DNA of 64,000 nt from Lachnospiraceae bacterium (GCA_016282915.1 JAEELW010000042.1:1-64000); one strand, 5' to 3'. Positions 27,415 to 36,686 are shown, numbered from the stretch's first letter. Notes: generated by a model not told the origin, from the sequence alone. Made by a program: numbers and translations.

Positions 27415-28299
27415 TTATTCGGGCAGTGTCTTTAAGGACACGTCCCCGGAGGAGGTGTCGATCTTCATCCGGTTTTTTCCGTTTCCGCAGGTATAACTGT
27501 CTTCGTTTTTCGTAAACTCAATGTCGCTGTACAGATCACCGCTGGAGGTTTCGATCTGCGCTGTCAGATCTGCGTCCTGCGGTATATAGACCGTGATGTC
27601 GCCCGAAGTTACCTCGATCTCGCTCAGTTCCGGGAGATTCAGGAAGCGGAAGCTTCCATTGCCGCTGGTGGCGTCCGAGCGCAGACTTGTGATGCTGTCT
27701 GCCGTGACCGTGATATTTCCGGAGGTGGCCTTAAGATCCGTTTTGTCCGCAGCTTCCGCGCTGAGTTCGATATCGCCGGAGGTGGCGTGGATACGGATAT
27801 CATCGCTGTATCCGCGCTGATCGATACTGACGTTTCCGGAAGTGACGGAGACGTTGATGTCCTTCGCGATGCAGCCTGCGTCGATATCGCCGGAGGTCAG
27901 CTCCGCTTTCAGAAGTGTCAGTTCCGTGTCACGGGGCAGGGTGACAGTGAGCTTCTTATCCAGATCATTGAGGTCGAGACGTTTGGCGGAGGCGCAGTAG
28001 CGGATATGTAAGGTGGAACCGTCGACCCAGCTGTGTACCTTCCGGCTGTCATCGAGCTGTATGCGCGAAGTCTCCCGCAGTGTGATCTGCGTCGTATCGG
28101 ATTCCACCAGTGTGATATCTCCGGAGAGATAATCGATATCGATGCTTTCGATCTTTTCGGAAATGTCCCGGTCGCCCGGCGTATAATTTTGTGCATCGTC
28201 GTAGACGTAGTTGGTCACCGACGGGAAGGCGCATCCGCCGAAGAAGAGCGAGATGGCCGCCGCCGAAACAAGGATCAGGATCTTTGTCAGTGTATTCAT
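27415..28299 (-). CDS. DUF4097-type beta-repeat lipoprotein
   Basis: 294 residues. Lipoprotein signal peptide with lipobox FFGGC (Cys23). The mature part is a beta-strand repeat protein with recurring TSGDI/TSGNI units, the hallmark of DUF4097 (adhesin-like beta solenoid). It is probably anchored on the outer face of the membrane. It overlaps the anti-sigma gene by ATGA and belongs to the ECF sigma operon, so it is likely made under envelope stress; binding or sensing at the surface is inferred. DUF4097 proteins often lie beside anti-sigma or Bce-like genes. Confidence 0.85.
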   Translation of the reverse strand: MNTLTKILILVSAAAISLFFGGCAFPSVTNYVYDDAQNYTPGDRDISEKIESIDIDYLSGDITLVESDTTQITLRETSRIQLDDSRKVHSWVDGSTLHIRYCASAKRLDLNDLDKKLTVTLPRDTELTLLKAELTSGDIDAGCIAKDINVSVTSGNVSIDQRGYSDDIRIHATSGDIELSAEAADKTDLKATSGNITVTADSITSLRSDATSGNGSFRFLNLPELSEIEVTSGDITVYIPQDADLTAQIETSSGDLYSDIEFTKNEDSYTCGNGKNRMKIDTSSGDVSLKTLPE

Positions 28300-29255
28300 T
28301 TTTCATTTCCTCCTTTTTTTCTTCCGATGAGCAGGCCGATCACAGCGAAGAGTGCGCCGACGGCCAGGCATATGGTCATAAAGAGCAGGGACGGTTCTGT
28401 CCATACCATAACGGATGTGGATCCGATGGATCTGTGTACCAGATAGATGATCGCTTCTGTTCCGAAGTAGGAGAACAGGGTCAGGGCGATGATGCAGAGG
28501 CCCGCCTTGACCAGCCCGTTATGCGGGAAGTAGCGGATGATCAGGAAAACAAGCCAGGTCATCGCGATGATGGGGCCGCTGATGGATATGGCCATCGGGA
28601 TGACCGTAGAGGCATCCGTGTACAGGCCGATGCAGAGGATCATCAGGTAAAAGCTCAGGGTGCAGCTGCCCATCACGACAAGGCCTTTCGTATTCTTAAG
28701 CTTTGTGCTGACCGGTCTCCGGCAGACGATAAAGGGCATAAAGCATACCGTGAGTCCGAAGAGTACCGAGGACGCTGCGATGAAGAACCAGTCCCCTCCG
28801 GTATAGATGTTTATTACTGCCAGGAGAAGGATCAGGCTTGCCGTAAACGACCCCATGGATAAGAGCATCCGGTTCTTCGGCGCCACAAGGGGCACTACGA
28901 AGAGGGAAGTGGGGATGAACATCGCACACAGTACGATAAAGAACCAGCTCAGGCCCTGTCCGCTCGCAAGGTTAACGATGAGGCAGACCAGTATCGGTAT
29001 CGCAAAGACCGCGGCGATGATGATCCCGGCCAGGGCGCTTTTCCTCCGGAAAAATCTGGACTGTGATCCGATCACATCGTCCCTTTCGCGAAGGATCAGT
29101 TCGTCGATCACGTTATCCTTCAGGGACCTCAGCAGGTCCGAACATTTCGGGCACTCTGCCAGATGCTCCTCCACAACCTTTTTGCTGGCGTCGCTGCATA
29201 CGTCGTCTTTATATAAAGGCAGGAGGTCTTCAACTACTTTACATTCATATTTCAT
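28296..29255 (-). CDS. Membrane anti-sigma factor with zinc-finger (ZAS) N-terminus
   Basis: 319 residues. The N-terminal 45 residues carry HLAECPKC (H31, C35, C38), the Hx3Cx2C motif of zinc-binding anti-sigma domains. About eight membrane helices follow (from about residue 73), more than in simple RsiW-type factors, so the sensor part is a polytopic membrane domain. It overlaps both the sigma gene and the DUF4097 gene by four bases, giving a coupled three-gene operon. Role: hold the ECF sigma at the membrane until a signal releases it; the signal is unknown. Confidence 0.85.
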   Translation of the reverse strand: MKYECKVVEDLLPLYKDDVCSDASKKVVEEHLAECPKCSDLLRSLKDNVIDELILRERDDVIGSQSRFFRRKSALAGIIIAAVFAIPILVCLIVNLASGQGLSWFFIVLCAMFIPTSLFVVPLVAPKNRMLLSMGSFTASLILLLAVINIYTGGDWFFIAASSVLFGLTVCFMPFIVCRRPVSTKLKNTKGLVVMGSCTLSFYLMILCIGLYTDASTVIPMAISISGPIIAMTWLVFLIIRYFPHNGLVKAGLCIIALTLFSYFGTEAIIYLVHRSIGSTSVMVWTEPSLLFMTICLAVGALFAVIGLLIGRKKGGNEK

Positions 29256-29740
29256 TGTTCTTCCATCCTTTCTTTGATCTGCATCCTTGCACGATGATAA
29301 GTAACCCGGGCCCAGGTTTCCGTTTTTCCGAAGATCGAGGCGATCTCGCGGAAGGATAATTCACCGAAAATGCGGAGCTGGAACACTTCCTTATACGGCT
29401 CTTCCATCGCATGCAGGATACGGTGGATCCTGATGGAGGAATCGGCGTCGACCAGACTTTTTTCCGGACCTTTTGCGGTATCCGGCCGCTCCTCCTGAGG
29501 CAGTTCCTCCATTTTGGACTGCCGCCGCTTTTCATCAATAAAGAAGTTTTTCGCTATGGCGCAGAGCCAGGTGAAGCTCTCGCTTTCGCCCCGGAACTCT
29601 TTCTCCGTGGTGATCGCCCGGAAGAAAGTTTCCTGTGTGACTTCCATGGCTTCGTCCCGGTCTCCCGTCAGAGTCATCACGTAGGAGAAGACCTTCATAT
29701 AAAAGGCTTCATATAGTTTTTCCGCAGTGACTTTATCCAT
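29252..29740 (-). CDS. ECF-type RNA polymerase sigma factor
   Basis: 162 residues, standard ECF size. Region 2 contains LTGDRDEAMEVTQETFFRA and FTWLCAIAKNFFIDEKRR; region 4 contains FQLRIFGELSFREIASIFGKTETWARVTYHRA, a helix-turn-helix for -35 recognition. GAGGAAG precedes the ATG on the minus strand. It heads the operon with its anti-sigma and a surface lipoprotein, and an ECF-type promoter directly upstream suggests it activates itself. Confidence 0.92.
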   Translation of the reverse strand: MDKVTAEKLYEAFYMKVFSYVMTLTGDRDEAMEVTQETFFRAITTEKEFRGESESFTWLCAIAKNFFIDEKRRQSKMEELPQEERPDTAKGPEKSLVDADSSIRIHRILHAMEEPYKEVFQLRIFGELSFREIASIFGKTETWARVTYHRARMQIKERMEEQ

Positions 29741-29779
29741 GCTTCCTCGTGCATCCTTTTTGTTTGATCTCAGTGATTA

Positions 29780-29805
29780 GACGGAGACGATCGGATTTCG
29801 TTACA
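29780..29805 (-). promoter_or_regulatory. ECF-type promoter of the sigma operon
   Basis: On the minus strand TGTAAC (29805-29800) and CGTC (29783-29780) are separated by exactly 16 bases, matching the -35/-10 pattern of sigma-W/X/V-like ECF promoters, 40 bases before the sigma gene start. This points to positive autoregulation. A second CGTC at 29789-29786 is too close to count. The 279-base divergent gap otherwise holds A/T-rich sequence and the + strand promoter at 29932. Confidence 0.65.
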
Positions 29806-29931
29806 AAAAAATCAAAAAAAATTTTTAAAAGTCTCCGGAGCATTTTATCACGGATGAGGCGCTTTGTAAAAAACGTGAGAAAAGGGTGCGGCTTCGGACT
29901 TTTTTTTGGCATTTTATACAAAGGAATAAAC

Positions 29932-29961
29932 TTGTCACCGCCGTAAGCTTCATGCTATAAT
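29932..29961 (+). promoter_or_regulatory. Predicted sigma-A promoter of the secreted-protein gene
   Basis: TTGTCA (29932-29937), 18-base spacer and perfect TATAAT (29956-29961), about 59 bases before the ATG at 30020, which itself has GGAGG. Confidence 0.65.
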
Positions 29962-30019
29962 TATATTTGCTTTTCGGAAGGGGGGACATATGTCCCGGAA
30001 TCATTTTGGAGGTTAAATC

Positions 30020-31105
30020 ATGAAAAAAAGACTGTTAGCAGGATTGTTATCCTTCACCATGCTGACTGCAGAGGTTCTGCCCGTGATCGCAGCAGATGAT
30101 GCGGTTGTGAGCGAGAACGTTGTCGTCGAGGAGGACGCGGCGGAAGAGGAAGCAGAGTTTAAAGAGGCTGATCTGACTGAAGAGGAGCAGGCGATCTTTG
30201 ACAGCCTTGAGCCGGGAGAGAGTTATGAGGTATTTGATGGTGAAAATACCATCACATACAGCATCGAGCCGGTTGAGCTTGTAAAAGCCGATGTGCAGGA
30301 TCAGACAGTTCCGGAAGTGGGTGAGGAAGAAGAGTTTCAGTATGCTGCTACCACTTTCAGCTATATTTATGCAAGAAATGAAAAAACCGCTACGCTTAAC
30401 GCCGGTACATATGAGGTTAACGGAAGCGTATATAATGTAAATGCGGCTATTGCTTATTACAGCAACATCAGCTATCGTGCAAAAAAGATCAAACCCGAGA
30501 AACTGAATATCCACGTTACAAAGAGCGGGTTATATGATATCGCGAGTGCGCTGGCCATCCCCGGGACTTACAGCAGTGATGTGATCAAGTGGAAATTTAC
30601 CATGAAGAATAATAAAACCGTGAATTATAAAGCAAATCCCAAGAAGGATGGTTATTTCACGGTAAAAGCTTCTGTGAATACAAAGATCGCCAAGCAGATG
30701 GGCATCAAGGGGAAGACGCTCAAAACTTTAAAGAAGGCCGTATCCCAGTTTAATAAGGTGGCAAAAACGGTGGAATGCCGTATACCCTATACGATCGATC
30801 CGGTAAATGTAGATGTGGTTTTTTCTGATCCTGATCAATTCCTGTTCGGTGATCTGATTATTACATACCAAAATTCCTGGGGGCTTACCTGGACGGAGAA
30901 TAAAGGAAGACAGTTCAGGATCCGCATGGATGAAGATCAGCCGTATTCCATAACCGGAAAGACATACAAAAAATGGACAAAGCCTGCTTCTTCTGATATT
31001 AAGATCAAAAAGGGTAATGTAGTAGCATCAAACGGTAAAACATATAAATATACGGTCACTCCGCAGTTTAAGAATTTTGTCGGAAGTCTCTGGTATTTTA
31101 ACTGA
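30020..31105 (+). CDS. Secreted protein of unknown function
   Basis: 361 residues. A classical signal peptide (about 1-25, cleavage after VIAA) is followed by an acidic Glu/Ala-rich segment (about 26-100) and a Lys/Tyr/Asn-rich domain with repeated ...TVNYKANPKKDGYF-like strands that suggest beta structure. No lipobox, sortase motif or membrane anchor, so release to the outside is likely. It has its own promoter and a strong terminator, so it is transcribed alone. No family recognised. Confidence 0.75.
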   Translation: MKKRLLAGLLSFTMLTAEVLPVIAADDAVVSENVVVEEDAAEEEAEFKEADLTEEEQAIFDSLEPGESYEVFDGENTITYSIEPVELVKADVQDQTVPEVGEEEEFQYAATTFSYIYARNEKTATLNAGTYEVNGSVYNVNAAIAYYSNISYRAKKIKPEKLNIHVTKSGLYDIASALAIPGTYSSDVIKWKFTMKNNKTVNYKANPKKDGYFTVKASVNTKIAKQMGIKGKTLKTLKKAVSQFNKVAKTVECRIPYTIDPVNVDVVFSDPDQFLFGDLIITYQNSWGLTWTENKGRQFRIRMDEDQPYSITGKTYKKWTKPASSDIKIKKGNVVASNGKTYKYTVTPQFKNFVGSLWYFN

Positions 31106-31129
31106 TCGGCGGGTCATTCAATCAGCAGG

Positions 31130-31164
31130 GAGGCGTCACAGAAATGTGGCGCCTCTTTTGTTTT
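31130..31164 (+). terminator. Intrinsic terminator of the secreted-protein gene
   Basis: An 11-base-pair stem (GAGGCGTCACA at 31130-31140 with TGTGGCGCCTC at 31145-31155, one wobble pair), loop GAAA, then TTTTGTTTT. Confidence 0.85.
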
Positions 31165-31225
31165 AAGAAACAATTAAGAAATACAGAAGGATCAGCTTAA
31201 GACTTCCGGCGGAAGCTGTTGTATA
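31163..31225 (+). promoter_or_regulatory. Operator-like TTAAGA repeats and -10 before the ABC operon
   Basis: TTAAGA occurs at 31163, 31174 and 31197, i.e. at spacings of 11 and 23 bases, the helical phasing seen in sites of OmpR-type response regulators. A TATATT -10-like box lies at about 31221-31226 without a good -35, as expected for an activated promoter. The response regulator encoded at 34740 is the obvious candidate to bind here; that is inference. Confidence 0.45.
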
Positions 31226-31286
31226 TTACGATCAACAGGAGTTCGTCGGAAGTTTTTTTATACAGGGAGAAAACAGAAGGAGAAAA

Positions 31287-32126
31287 ATGAAAATGAAAAA
31301 AGATGTGATATTGAAGGCAAAAGATCTTTCCAAGACTTTTTCAAATGAGACGGTACAGCAGCATGTGCTGAAGAATCTGAACCTGGAGGTATACAAGGGA
31401 GATTTCACCGTGGTGATGGGAAACTCCGGATCGGGAAAGAGCACGCTGCTCTACGCGCTGTCCGGCATGGACAGACCCTCGCTGGGAACGGTCAGCTATT
31501 ATGTGGAGGACGACAGCAGAGGGATGACGAAGAAAGACGGCGCCATCGAGATCTCGGGATTCTCAAATGACAAACTGGCGCTTTTCAGGAGAAATCATGC
31601 GGGCTTCGTGTTCCAGCAGAATTATCTGAACGATTCCATGAGCGCTCTGGACAATGTAATGGTGAGCGGGCTGCTGAAGAATAAAGACCGCAGGGCGCTG
31701 GCGGAAAGGGCAAAGGAGCTGCTGGCAAGGGTGGAGATCAACGAGAGGGATTCCCGCAAGTTTCCGGCGCAGCTTTCCGGAGGACAGCAGCAGAGAGTGG
31801 CAGTCGTAAGAGGCGTGATCAACAGTCCGGAAGTGCTTTTTGCCGATGAGCCTACCGGCGCTCTCAACTCACAGAATACCACCAATGTGCTGGATATCCT
31901 GTCGGAGCTGAACAATGAAGGGCAGAGCATCGTGATGGTAACGCACACCATCAGCGCGGCGGAGCGGGGAAATCGCATCATCTATCTTGCGGACGGCGTG
32001 ATCTCGGACGAATGCGAGCTGGGGGAATACGCCGGCGACTACAAGGATGAAAGCAATCCCGATAAGGAAAAAGCGGCGGCGCGACACAAGAAGCTGAAGG
32101 ATTTCCTGCAGGAGATGGGATGGTAA
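31287..32126 (+). CDS. ABC transporter ATPase (Bce/MacB type)
   Basis: 279 residues. Walker A GNSGSGKSTLL, Q-loop FVFQQNYL, signature LSGGQQQR, Walker B VLFADEPTGAL and H-loop VTHTISAA are all intact. A short charged C-terminal tail follows the nucleotide-binding domain. It pairs with the 799-residue permease 12 bases downstream. Such pairs expel or detoxify antimicrobial peptides or other large amphiphiles, usually under control of a neighbouring two-component system, which is present at 34740-36580. Confidence 0.93.
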   Translation: MKMKKDVILKAKDLSKTFSNETVQQHVLKNLNLEVYKGDFTVVMGNSGSGKSTLLYALSGMDRPSLGTVSYYVEDDSRGMTKKDGAIEISGFSNDKLALFRRNHAGFVFQQNYLNDSMSALDNVMVSGLLKNKDRRALAERAKELLARVEINERDSRKFPAQLSGGQQQRVAVVRGVINSPEVLFADEPTGALNSQNTTNVLDILSELNNEGQSIVMVTHTISAAERGNRIIYLADGVISDECELGEYAGDYKDESNPDKEKAAARHKKLKDFLQEMGW

Positions 32127-32138
32127 AGGGGGATAAAA

Positions 32139-34538
32139 ATGAATAAATTATTCTTTATCGCAAAAAACAATATGAAGAAACAGAAAGGTGACATGATAAC
32201 CTTTTTTATCCTCACCTTCATCGCAGCCTTCCTGATCTTTGACTGCGCAACGATCCTTACGGGACTCGGCAATGTGATGGATGACCGTTTTGAGGCGGTC
32301 AACGGCGCCCATGTGATGCTGATGAACTTTGATACGGAAGCGGAGACGGATGCAGCGGAACGCGCTTTTAGGGAGAACACGCATCTGGCGGAATACGAGC
32401 GGACGCCCATGTTACGTTTCAATGCCGATTTTAAAAACAAAAAGCAGAGCGAGTATATGCAGTACACGTTCTTTGCGGAAGAGATCAACAATGAAAAGAA
32501 GCTGATGACCATACAGGGGGGGCAGCGCAGTTATGAGAAGAATGATGTGCTCCTGCCGCTCAATATGATGGCCGGCTTTGCCATCGGGGATACCCTGCAG
32601 CTGAAGTTTGGCGACGATGTGTACGAGTTCAATGTGGCGGGCTATCTGGAGGATCCGTACTTCTGCTCGACCATCAATATCACGATATACAGCATATGCA
32701 TTTCCCCGGAGATGATCGATGAGCTGACGGATAAGGGATATGCCGTGAAAAGAGCAATCTACAAGGGGCGCATGACGGAAAGTGCGATAAGTGAAGATTT
32801 CGGAACCCAGGAGCTGGAAGATGAGATCGGTGCAAAATACAAAGAATATATCATGGAACATGCACAGAAGGAAGAGGGCGTGAACCAGTCGGATTATATG
32901 CTGGTCAACTGGGAAATGATGCGGGGCGGTTCCCAGTTCATACCGATGATCGTGATGGCTGTCATGCTGGCGTTTGCGGCGCTGATCATGCTGATCGCCC
33001 TGGTGATCATCTCCTTCAGCATCAAAAACTTCATTCAGAAAAATTTGAAGAATACGGGGATACTGGAGGCAAGCGGCTACACCGTGAAGGAGCTCCGCCT
33101 GTCCCTGGTCCTGCAGATCACGCTGGTAGCCTTTGCGGGAACACTGGCGGGAATGCTTACGGCGGGGATCAGCTTCGGAGCCTTCGGGGATCTGGTCTCT
33201 TCCATACTGGGACTTACCTGGAACCAGCCGGTGAACCCTGCTGTGGCAGTCGCTTCGCTGCTGGGCCTGATCCTGGTCGTAGCCCTTGTGGCGGCATCGG
33301 ACAGCCGGGCGTATGGGAAGATCACGGTGCTCGATGCACTGCGCGGCGGCATCCATACGCACAATTTCAAAAAGAATTTCTTCACCTTTGACAGGACCCC
33401 GCTGCCGGTACCGGTAGTGATGGCGCTGAAAGAGTTTGCAGGCGGTATCGGAAGAAATCTTCTGATGGTGTTCATCGTCGCGCTGCTGGTGATCTCCACC
33501 CTGATCGGCTTCGGGATGGTGGACAATTTCGGGAAGGATCCGGAAGGCCTTCTGAAGATCATGGCTTTTGAGATGGCGGATGCCTCCGTTACGGTGGGAT
33601 CGGATGAGGATCTTTCCGAAGAGTTCCGGGAACTGCCCGGCGTCGAAAGCCTGCTGGTACAGTTCAGCTTTGAACCGACGGTCATTGCGGGGGACGAAAA
33701 GAGAGCTGTCTTTACCTATGCGGTAGACGATATGAAAAATACGAAGAGTACCAATATGCTGGAGGGCAGGATGCCGGAGAGGGCAAATGAGATCCTGGTA
33801 ACCGCGGGCGTCGCGGACGACCTGGGCCTCAAATGCGGGGATGTGGTGACCATCGAATATGCAGGCAGCAAAGCGGACTTTATGATCAGCGGTATCAACC
33901 AGAGAGTGGAGAGAATGGGGAGAACGGTCTATATGAGGATCGACGGGGTCGAAAGGATCCTGAGCGGAAATCTGAGCCGTATGTACAGCTATATGCTCAC
34001 GGCAAAAGAAGGCGTGGGTTTCGAAGAGCTGAGCGCGCAGGTCGAAGCCTTCGCAGCGGAAAGGGATCTGGATACGAATATCCTGAACGAAAGGCTCTTC
34101 ATGGAGAACACGATGAATACCGTTTCCTCCAGCATGTCGCTGATCTGTATGGCGATCGCGGGGATCACCATCCTGATCGTGATCTTTGTGGAATCGCTGG
34201 TGATCCGAGCCAAGATCAGCCGTGAGTGGCGGGGCATGGGGATCAGCAAGGCCATCGGCCAGACCACGGGCGGGCTGCTCTGCCAGATCATGCTCTCCAA
34301 TCTGCCGGCGGTAAGCCTCGGAGCGCTGATCGGCGTGCTGCTTTCCGGCCTTGCCGGAGGTACCGTGGTCAAGGCTGCATTCTCCCTCTTCGTAGTAAAG
34401 AATGTGTGCTTCAGCATATCGGGAGTCTGGATGCTGGTGAGTTTTGCGGGGATCATTTTGACGGCCGCTGCCGCCGCCGCACTTGCCGGCCTTAAGGTAA
34501 GGTCGCTGAAACCGGTCGAGATGATCACGGAGGACTAG
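32139..34538 (+). CDS. FtsX-type ABC permease (full-length, about 8 helices)
   Basis: 799 residues. One N-terminal helix (about 15-37), an extracellular domain, three helices (about 268-390), a fifth helix (about 430-460), a second extracellular domain and three C-terminal helices (about 665-790, ending LKVRSLKPVEMITED). This is two FtsX repeats in one chain, as in macrolide/lantibiotic exporter permeases. It lacks the single large BceB-type loop between helices 7 and 8, so it is closer to the general FtsX/SalY type. Works with the upstream ATPase. Confidence 0.9.
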   Translation: MNKLFFIAKNNMKKQKGDMITFFILTFIAAFLIFDCATILTGLGNVMDDRFEAVNGAHVMLMNFDTEAETDAAERAFRENTHLAEYERTPMLRFNADFKNKKQSEYMQYTFFAEEINNEKKLMTIQGGQRSYEKNDVLLPLNMMAGFAIGDTLQLKFGDDVYEFNVAGYLEDPYFCSTINITIYSICISPEMIDELTDKGYAVKRAIYKGRMTESAISEDFGTQELEDEIGAKYKEYIMEHAQKEEGVNQSDYMLVNWEMMRGGSQFIPMIVMAVMLAFAALIMLIALVIISFSIKNFIQKNLKNTGILEASGYTVKELRLSLVLQITLVAFAGTLAGMLTAGISFGAFGDLVSSILGLTWNQPVNPAVAVASLLGLILVVALVAASDSRAYGKITVLDALRGGIHTHNFKKNFFTFDRTPLPVPVVMALKEFAGGIGRNLLMVFIVALLVISTLIGFGMVDNFGKDPEGLLKIMAFEMADASVTVGSDEDLSEEFRELPGVESLLVQFSFEPTVIAGDEKRAVFTYAVDDMKNTKSTNMLEGRMPERANEILVTAGVADDLGLKCGDVVTIEYAGSKADFMISGINQRVERMGRTVYMRIDGVERILSGNLSRMYSYMLTAKEGVGFEELSAQVEAFAAERDLDTNILNERLFMENTMNTVSSSMSLICMAIAGITILIVIFVESLVIRAKISREWRGMGISKAIGQTTGGLLCQIMLSNLPAVSLGALIGVLLSGLAGGTVVKAAFSLFVVKNVCFSISGVWMLVSFAGIILTAAAAAALAGLKVRSLKPVEMITED

Positions 34539-34670
34539 TATAACGGCCGCAAAATATCTGGACTAATGCGATGAATGCTTGCCCGAGAGTGCGGTTATAC
34601 TGGGTCCGGAACGCGAAGCTGCCGGCGATGCGGCGGGCCGGACAGAAGGAGTCCTGAAAGTATCGTCTGC

Positions 34671-34699
34671 TTGCGGGAATGCTGATGGTTTGGTAAAAT
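34671..34699 (+). promoter_or_regulatory. Predicted promoter of the two-component operon
   Basis: TTGCGG (34671-34676), 17-base spacer, TAAAAT (34694-34699), 41 bases upstream of the response-regulator ATG. The 201-base gap also holds an interrupted AGTATAAC/GTTATACT pair (about 34536 and 34602) that could form a large hairpin after the permease gene. Confidence 0.45.
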
Positions 34700-34739
34700 A
34701 GAGCCGTTACAGAGCTTTGGGCGGAGGTGCCGGGGGAAC

Positions 34740-35438
34740 ATGCATTACGACTGTCTGATCGTCGACGACGAAAGCGAACTTGCAAAAATGACAGCAGAGT
34801 ATTTTGAGATGTTTGACATCAGGACGCAGTACGTGGACAGTGCTGCGTCCTGCTTTGCGTTCTTTAAGGAGAACGAAGCGGATATGATCCTTCTGGACAT
34901 CAACCTGGGGGACGGTTCCGGTTTTGAGGTCTGCAAGCGCATCCGTGAGGAGTACCAGCTACCGATCCTTTTTATCAGTGCCAGACAGAGCGACGATGAT
35001 GTGCTGATCGCATTGAGCATCGGCGGGGATGATTATATCAAAAAGCCCTACAGTCTTTCGGTGCTGCTCGCAAAGGTGAAGGTAAACCTCAAGCGTGTGG
35101 AACAGCTGAAGCAGCTGAATGCGGGCAGCGCGCAGCCGGCGGGCGGCGATGGAGAACTGGTTCTGGATGAGCCGACCATGACCGTTCTTTTAAAAGGAGA
35201 GCGGATCGCGCTGAAGGCAAAGGAATTCGCCTTGCTGAAATGTCTCTTTGAGCATCGGAACACCATCGTTACAAAGGACCGGCTGTTTGAAGAGGTGTGG
35301 GGAGATACTTTTTATTCCGACGGGACGCTCAATGTTCATATCCGGAAGCTCCGCGAAAAACTCGAGGAGGATCCCAACGAACCGACCCTGATCCGTACGG
35401 TCTGGGGGACCGGCTATATACTGGAGCTGAAACAGTGA
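34740..35438 (+). CDS. OmpR/PhoB-family response regulator
   Basis: 232 residues. Receiver domain: acidic pair in CLIVDDES, phosphoacceptor Asp in DMILLDINL, switch Lys in YIKKPYS. Winged-helix output domain (about 135-230): RIALKAKEFALLKCL and TLNVHIRKLREKL. The stop overlaps the kinase start (GTGA). It likely controls the ABC genes on one or both sides; the TTAAGA repeats at 31163-31202 are a candidate site. Confidence 0.93.
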   Translation: MHYDCLIVDDESELAKMTAEYFEMFDIRTQYVDSAASCFAFFKENEADMILLDINLGDGSGFEVCKRIREEYQLPILFISARQSDDDVLIALSIGGDDYIKKPYSLSVLLAKVKVNLKRVEQLKQLNAGSAQPAGGDGELVLDEPTMTVLLKGERIALKAKEFALLKCLFEHRNTIVTKDRLFEEVWGDTFYSDGTLNVHIRKLREKLEEDPNEPTLIRTVWGTGYILELKQ

Positions 35439-36580
35439 AGAGCTACGGAAAGCTTGTGATCGGATATATCGTGCTCATGGCGCTGCTTCTGGCGGTGATG
35501 ATCTCTCTGTTCGCCTTTATCCGGCCGGAAAGCCTGACGCCGGCAAATTACAGTGATGAAGAGCTGCAGATCTATAAAGATGTATGGAACGGTATCAACG
35601 CCTCTTTCAGAGCAGAGGAACTGCAGAGGATCACGCGTCTCGTGGTCGTCTGGCTGATCCTTTTTGCCACGGGACTGGTCTTTCTCCTTATGATCTGGCT
35701 GAGGGAACTGCGGCCGCTCCGGGAACTGAGGGACCTTGCCCAGGAGATCGCCAAAGGAAATCTGGACGTGGCGTTGCCCATGCGCAGAGGAGTATATTAC
35801 GGGGATTTTACCGAGAGCTTTGACCTGATGCGGGAAGAGCTCAGACGGTCAAAGCAGCGGGAAATGGAGGCGGAGCATGCAAAACGGGAACTGGTGGCGG
35901 AGCTGAGCCACGACCTGAAAACGCCTGTCGCCACCATTCAGGCGACCTGCGAGGTGCTGGAGCTGAGCTGCCGGAAGAAGCTGGAGGGAGAGCTTAATGA
36001 ACAGCAGCGTAAAGAGCTTTTGAATACGCTGGAAAAATCGGAGATCATCCGCAGCAAGGCCGAGACGATCGGCAATCTGGTACAGAATGTGTTCAACGCC
36101 ACCCTGGAAGATATGGATGAGATAAAGATCGGGGTGACGGAATGCGATTCCCGCCGTATCGAAGCCTGGTTCACCAATCTGAAGGATTACGGAAACATCA
36201 TCCTGGATTCGCATATCCCCGAATGCCTGGTAAGCATCGATCCGCTGCGGATGGAGCAGGTGGTGGACAATATCGTCGGAAATTCCTATAAATATGCGGG
36301 AACGGATATCCGGGTGTCTTTTGAAGATCTTTCGGATCGGCCGGGAAAGGATAATGAGCGCTATATACGCATCACGGTACGGGATTCCGGACCGGGGATC
36401 CCGGAAGAGGAACTGCCGCTGGTAAGCGAAAAGTACTACCGCGGCGCGAATGCGAAGGAAAAGAAAGGCTATGGCCTGGGGCTGTATCTGGTAAAAAGAT
36501 ACATGGAAAAACAGGGCGGCGGAATGGAATACTACAATGACCACGGCTTTGTTGTGGAATTGCTGGTACGGAAGGTATAA
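35435..36580 (+). CDS. Sensor histidine kinase
   Basis: 381 residues from the GTG at 35435, which overlaps the regulator stop. Two membrane helices (about 5-28 and 65-88) enclose a short extracellular loop of under 40 residues, typical of intramembrane-sensing kinases that respond through a partner ABC transporter. HAMP-like region, HisKA H-box AELSHDLKTPVATIQ, N-box NIVGNSYKYAG, G-boxes DSGPGIPEEELP and GYGLGLYLVKRY. All catalytic motifs are intact. Confidence 0.93.
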   Translation: MKSYGKLVIGYIVLMALLLAVMISLFAFIRPESLTPANYSDEELQIYKDVWNGINASFRAEELQRITRLVVVWLILFATGLVFLLMIWLRELRPLRELRDLAQEIAKGNLDVALPMRRGVYYGDFTESFDLMREELRRSKQREMEAEHAKRELVAELSHDLKTPVATIQATCEVLELSCRKKLEGELNEQQRKELLNTLEKSEIIRSKAETIGNLVQNVFNATLEDMDEIKIGVTECDSRRIEAWFTNLKDYGNIILDSHIPECLVSIDPLRMEQVVDNIVGNSYKYAGTDIRVSFEDLSDRPGKDNERYIRITVRDSGPGIPEEELPLVSEKYYRGANAKEKKGYGLGLYLVKRYMEKQGGGMEYYNDHGFVVELLVRKV

Positions 36581-36588
36581 AGGAACAT

Positions 36589-36641
36589 GTGACCGCGGTC
36601 ATGGTGCGGAGATCAAAAACATGACCGCGGTCACTTTTTTT
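36589..36641 (+). terminator. Strong terminator with self-palindromic arms
   Basis: A perfect 15-base-pair stem (36589-36603 with 36620-36634) is followed by TTTTTTT. Each arm contains GACCGCGGTC, itself a perfect palindrome, so each arm can also fold alone or bind a dimeric protein. Confidence 0.85.
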
Positions 36642-36686
36642 ATTGGAAAGACTCCGATATGATGAGGTCATAAAGGAAGGGAGAGT

